Assembly: GCA_031266635.1 (NCBI GenBank)
Contig: JAISAN010000259.1
Coordinates: 1-9,108 of the forward strand
DNA: 9,108 bases
Reading direction: 5' to 3'
Origin: Treponema sp.
GTDB taxonomy: Bacteria; Spirochaetota; Spirochaetia; Treponematales; Breznakiellaceae
Of the stretch, positions 6,568 to 9,108 are shown piece by piece (within the stretch, counting starts at the first letter, position 1; every line of letters starts with the position of its first letter). Both the position numbers and the translations under genes were made by a program. A model generated the notes under the pieces. That model was given only the letters and a program-made list of their open reading frames with translations. It was not told the DNA's origin and did not search any database.

Positions 6568-6610
6568 CGGTTCATTGCGAACCTTCGGTTCGGCAAAACC
6601 GCGCTTTTTT
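6568..6610 (+). terminator. Candidate intrinsic terminator containing a CGAACC hairpin
   Basis: CGAACC-TTC-GGTTCG (6578-6592) is extended by TTG/CAA and, further out, by CGGTT (6568-6572)/AACCG (6597-6601). CGC and six Ts (6605-6610) follow. It could end rightward transcripts coming from clpC through the repeat array. The core is also a member of the CGAACC hairpin family. The remainder of the gap (6611-6688) holds a TTGACG at 6638 without a convincing -10, and nothing else I can support. Confidence 0.5.
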
Positions 6611-6688
6611 GAGGTTCAGTTCCGGTATGGGTAAATCTTGACGTTTTTTCTCCTTTTTGTCACGATGAATGAGAGATATGAGGTAAAA

Positions 6689-7450
6689 ATGGATATTATA
6701 CGGGATACCTTTCCCCTGGGTTTCAGAGATATTGACCGTTTAGATCATTTGACTTTGGCGGCGGCCTTTGATTATTTTCAGGAGGCGGCTATCAGCCACG
6801 CTGAAATTTTGGGAGTCGGGCGGGAATCCATGGCCCAGACCGGGCAGGTGTGGATTCTTTCGAGAATGTCGGTTTTAATGGAACGCCGTCCCAAATTCCG
6901 GGAAACCGTCACCGTCAGGAGCTGGCCCCGGGGCTGGGAAAAACTTTTTGCCCTCAGGGATTATGATATCCGGGACGCCTCGGACATCCCCATAGTCCGG
7001 GCCCGGAGCTGCTGGATCATCAGTGATATGGAAAAACACCGGCCCCTGCGGCCCCAGGCGGTTATGGAAACCCTGCCCCTCAACGAGGGGATTAACGCCC
7101 TGCCGTCGGGGGCCGCGAGGCTTGAGTCCCGGAATAACCTGGTGAAGACGGGGGAACGGAAGGCCGCGTATTCGGATATTGATTATATCGGCCATGTCAA
7201 TAACGCCCGGTATATCCAGTGGATTCAGGACGCGGTACAGCCGGAGCTTCTTGAGGAAGCGGAAAAAATGCGGCTGGACATCAATTACCTCAGTGAAATC
7301 AAGTCCGGAGAGACCACGGACATTCTCTGTGCCCCGCTTGGCGAAACGGGGTCTTTTGCCTTTGAAGGCCGGAAGGCCGACGGGCAGGCCGCTTTCCGGG
7401 CGGAACTGCGGCTTTGGCGGGATCAGGCCGGACGGGATACCGGGGCATGA
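6689..7450 (+). CDS. Acyl-ACP thioesterase (FatA/FatB-like, double hot-dog)
   Basis: 253 residues, matching bacterial acyl-ACP thioesterases (PF01643), which release fatty acids from acyl carrier protein in the cytoplasm. The N-terminal hot-dog half has DIDRLDHLTLAAAFDYFQEAA, VWILSRMSV and then an RPLRPQAV linker region. The C-terminal half carries the hallmark DIDYIGHVNNARYIQW at about 163-178. In plant enzymes the catalytic stretch reads D-x-N-x-H followed by VNN. Here it is D165-Y-I167-G-H169, so Asp and His are present but the Asn position is Ile. ATG at 6689 has GAGG five bases upstream; ATG at 6665 would add eight residues but lacks a ribosome site. The stop overlaps the next start (ATGA), so the two genes are translationally coupled. 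Family assignment is firm; chain-length preference cannot be read. Confidence 0.87.
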   Translation: MDIIRDTFPLGFRDIDRLDHLTLAAAFDYFQEAAISHAEILGVGRESMAQTGQVWILSRMSVLMERRPKFRETVTVRSWPRGWEKLFALRDYDIRDASDIPIVRARSCWIISDMEKHRPLRPQAVMETLPLNEGINALPSGAARLESRNNLVKTGERKAAYSDIDYIGHVNNARYIQWIQDAVQPELLEEAEKMRLDINYLSEIKSGETTDILCAPLGETGSFAFEGRKADGQAAFRAELRLWRDQAGRDTGA

Positions 7451-8235
7451 CCGTTTCCCTGGAAGTGGTTCCCCGGAACCGGGAAGCTCTGATTTCGGGA
7501 GCCTCGGCGGCCGGGGAGTTTTCCGCTATCGGTTTTATCAATGTGCCGGATCTGCTCCGGTTTTCCATCCGTTCCTGGGAGGCCTGCGGTATGCTCGCCG
7601 GCGCCGGTCATGAGGGGCCGGGAATTCCGGGCAGCCGCGAACCCGCCCTGATGCCTCATATGCCCCATCTGCGGGCTGTTGACTTTGATTTGGATATGCC
7701 CTTTCCCCATATCGAATATTTCCGCGCCCTGGGGATAAGCCGGGTTCTGGTCATTGCCGGGGATCCTCCGGCGCCGGGCGCTCCGCCTGTCCGGCCTATA
7801 TACCTTACCGGAACGGTTCCCTTTATTAAAAAACTCAAGGCTGAAATGCCGGAACTTGAGGTTTACGCGGCCTTTGACCCCTACCGGACCAATATCCGTT
7901 ACGAACTGGATTATCTGGCGGCCAAAGTAGACGCGGGGGCCGAGGGTTTTTTCAGCCAGCCCTTTTTTGATCTCCGGCTTCTGGAAATTTACGCCGAATA
8001 CCTTACAGGCAAGCGGGTATTTTGGGGCGTTTCCCCCGTACTTTCCCCGGCAAACCGGAATTACTGGGAGTCCCGGAACCGGGCGGTTTTTCCCAAAGCC
8101 TTCCGGGCGGATCTTTCCTGGAATGTGGACTTTGGCCGCCGGGTTCTCGAATTCTGTAAAACCAATGGTTTTAACCTGTACCTTATGCCCATCAAGATGG
8201 ATCTGAGGGCCTATCTTTCGGGAATTTTTGGTTAA
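7447..8235 (+). CDS. MetF-like protein, methylenetetrahydrofolate reductase family
   Basis: 262 residues, shorter than E. coli MetF (296). The family reduces methylenetetrahydrofolate to methyltetrahydrofolate using FAD. Alignable landmarks are SLEVVP with Glu6 at the position of the catalytic Glu, PHL with His74, AGDPP (104-108) with the FAD-site Asp106, KVDAGAEGFFSQPFFD (160-175) with Lys160 and Gln171, and GVSPV near the GIxP stretch. The Arg before the Gly-Asp pair in E. coli (RGD) is Ala104 here, and the region between Glu6 and His74 is divergent. It may be a true small MetF, or a paralogue with another C1 substrate. ATG at 7447 overlaps the thioesterase stop by four bases; an in-frame start at 7414 would overlap more and lacks support. 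An intrinsic terminator follows directly. Confidence 0.8.
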   Translation: MTVSLEVVPRNREALISGASAAGEFSAIGFINVPDLLRFSIRSWEACGMLAGAGHEGPGIPGSREPALMPHMPHLRAVDFDLDMPFPHIEYFRALGISRVLVIAGDPPAPGAPPVRPIYLTGTVPFIKKLKAEMPELEVYAAFDPYRTNIRYELDYLAAKVDAGAEGFFSQPFFDLRLLEIYAEYLTGKRVFWGVSPVLSPANRNYWESRNRAVFPKAFRADLSWNVDFGRRVLEFCKTNGFNLYLMPIKMDLRAYLSGIFG

Positions 8236-8241
8236 TTTTTG

Positions 8242-8262
8242 GCCGGGAATTCCCGGCTTTCT
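8242..8262 (+). terminator. Intrinsic terminator between convergent genes
   Basis: GCCGGG-AATT-CCCGGC (8242-8257) followed by TTTCTT lies seven bases after the MetF-like stop. Its T-rich tail overlaps the stop codon of the oppositely oriented nuclease gene (8262-8264). In the leftward direction the stem is followed by CAAAAATT, so it should work mainly rightward. Confidence 0.75.
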
Positions 8263-8693
8263 TATACATCGAACTCTGCCCATCTGACCCGGCCGGCCTG
8301 TACGGCTTCCCGGAGTTTTTTTTCCTGATCGTTTAAAGCTTTTGAGACGCCGCTTTTTACTTCCAGGAAGATCACCTCGCTGATGTTTTTTTGGTTCATG
8401 CCTTTAAACACGAGGAAATCCACAGGCTTGCCGATAAAGCGGCAGTCCCCGGGATCAAAGGGGAAACCCGGCAGCAGGGGCGCCATCTGTTCCGAGACCA
8501 GGCCCCCCAGCGCCGCCCGGGAAGCCTTAAGCCGGGCCCTGACGATCTCCTCAATTTTGTGGGTTTCCCATTCCGCCTGTTCCTGCCTTCTCCCCTGGTT
8601 CAGGCCCAGCCGCCGCCCGATAAGGAGAAAAAGGAGACAAAACAGCAAAAAAACACAGAGGGTAATGATAAACTGGGGGTTGAGAGTTTCCAT
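8262..8693 (-). CDS. Membrane-anchored nuclease related to archaeal Holliday junction resolvase
   Basis: 143 residues. The C-terminal two thirds match the family described as endonuclease related to archaeal Holliday junction resolvase (PF10107, PD-(D/E)xK fold). Features are VSEQMAPLLPGFPFDPGDCRF, then GKPVDFLVF with Asp92, EVIFLEVKSG with Glu111 and Lys113, and the ending EAVQAGRVRWAEF. Glu68 may be the fold's first acidic residue. Residues 8-25 form a hydrophobic membrane segment, followed by a basic, charged, helix-forming stretch. ATG at 8693 has AGGA seven bases upstream; longer readings would start inside the palindrome at 8715-8751. The gene lies downstream of the AraC-type regulator, 68 bases away on the same strand, and may be co-transcribed. 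No activity has been assumed beyond the family; the substrate is unknown. Confidence 0.82.
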   Translation of the reverse strand: METLNPQFIITLCVFLLFCLLFLLIGRRLGLNQGRRQEQAEWETHKIEEIVRARLKASRAALGGLVSEQMAPLLPGFPFDPGDCRFIGKPVDFLVFKGMNQKNISEVIFLEVKSGVSKALNDQEKKLREAVQAGRVRWAEFDV

Positions 8694-8714
8694 GGGTTTG
8701 TCCTTTTTTGAATA

Positions 8715-8751
8715 GACTTGTTCAATAACCAACCGGGTTATTGAACAAGTC
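8715..8751. repeat. GACTTGTTC palindrome, minimal copy
   Basis: GACTTGTTCAATAACC (8715-8730) and GGTTATTGAACAAGTC (8736-8751) form a perfect 16-bp inverted repeat around loop AACCG. It fills most of the gap between the AraC-type gene and the nuclease gene. No T-run follows it in the leftward reading direction, so it is not a typical terminator. Its ends and flanks match those of the composite element at 960-1110. Confidence 0.88.
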
Positions 8752-8761
8752 CAATACCGCT

Positions 8762-9108
8762 TTATGAATACCGCCGCCGGAATTCCGAAGGGGTGTTTCC
8801 GGCCAGCCGGGTGAATACCCGGGAAAAATAATTCGGATCGTTAAACCCCGAGTCCATGGCGATACTGGTCATAATATCCTTGCTGTTAAGGAGCCTGTCT
8901 TTGGCGTGTTCTATCCGCACCTTGTTGATATAGGTATTTACATTCATGCCGACCCGTTTTTTAAAGCTGTGGTTGATATAGGATTCGCTGCAATAACAGT
9001 AAGACGCTACATCTTTTACCATAATCCGGGACGCGTAATTTCTGCGGATATATTCCAGGGCATGGGCTATGACCGTGTCCTCATGGGAATTAATGCGCCG
9101 GGACGGAA
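8762..9108 (-). CDS. AraC-type DNA-binding regulator, 5' part outside window
   Basis: The last 115 codons of an AraC/XylS-family regulator; the N-terminal part lies beyond the window end and the frame is open to the edge. The visible part is the two-helix-turn-helix DNA-binding domain. Its first HTH is around VKDVASYCYCSESYINHSFKKRVGMN. A linker YINKVRIEHAKDRLL follows. The second HTH is IMTSIAMDSGFNDPNYFSRVF, ending in the family hallmark GNTPSEFRRRYS. An ATG within this domain (9022) is internal, because the frame reads on upstream through ALEYIRRNYAS, the usual helix before the first HTH. The missing part could be a ligand-binding domain or a response-regulator receiver domain (YesN type); the window cannot tell. 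The domain is complete with no broken motif. Confidence 0.9.
   Translation of the reverse strand, partial: PSRRINSHEDTVIAHALEYIRRNYASRIMVKDVASYCYCSESYINHSFKKRVGMNVNTYINKVRIEHAKDRLLNSKDIMTSIAMDSGFNDPNYFSRVFTRLAGNTPSEFRRRYS

Noticed and set aside
7423..8283. A 286-codon leftward open frame opposite the MetF-like gene
   Set aside because: The rightward frame has clear MetF landmarks. This one has none and overlaps the nuclease gene end.
8715..8751. The long palindrome as a rho-independent terminator for the AraC-type gene
   Set aside because: Read leftward the stem is followed by TATTCAAAAAA, not a T-run, and rightward by CCAATACC. Neither direction fits an intrinsic terminator.

Overview
The window looks like a chromosomal segment of a moderately high-GC spirochaete. 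A host-associated Treponema, such as a termite-gut type, fits best. This is an inference from the overall protein character (a ClpC-type AAA+ protein next to a double cyclic-nucleotide-domain regulator and small secreted proteins) and from recollection of the families. No rRNA or other marker proves it. I see no tRNA, rRNA, CRISPR array, transposase or phage gene.

Layout. An hflK gene (membrane protease regulator) runs leftward off the window start. It diverges from a rightward group of four genes: a Crp/Fnr-like regulator with two cyclic-nucleotide domains and a TPR-like spacer, a secreted protein of unknown function, a DUF192 lipoprotein candidate, and clpC. The first three are tightly packed or overlapping. 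clpC follows after about 116 bases. After a 364-base non-coding stretch comes a translationally coupled pair: an acyl-ACP thioesterase and a short MetF-like (methylenetetrahydrofolate reductase family) protein, closed by an intrinsic terminator. Facing this pair from the right are two leftward genes: a membrane-anchored nuclease of the archaeal Holliday-junction-resolvase-related family, and the C-terminal part of an AraC-type regulator that runs off the window end.

The most unusual content is non-coding. The three larger repeat-bearing gaps, and the short gap before clpC, carry palindromes that share sequence words. These are GACTTGTTC...GAACAAGTC, GTCTGTCC...GGACAGAC, GCATTTT...AAAATGC with a second hairpin nested inside, and small CGAACC/GGTTCG hairpins. 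They occur singly (8715-8751), as an alternating array (6326-6540), and as a composite in the leader of the regulator gene (960-1110). In that composite a pair of outer arms encloses four hairpins. Outer stems are conserved while inner stems change with pairing kept, which suggests the folded or palindromic form matters. I know of no named family for them.

Functionally, hflK, clpC and the regulator suggest a protein quality-control theme on the left. The thioesterase and MetF-like pair joins acyl-chain and one-carbon chemistry in one transcript, for a reason the sequence does not reveal.
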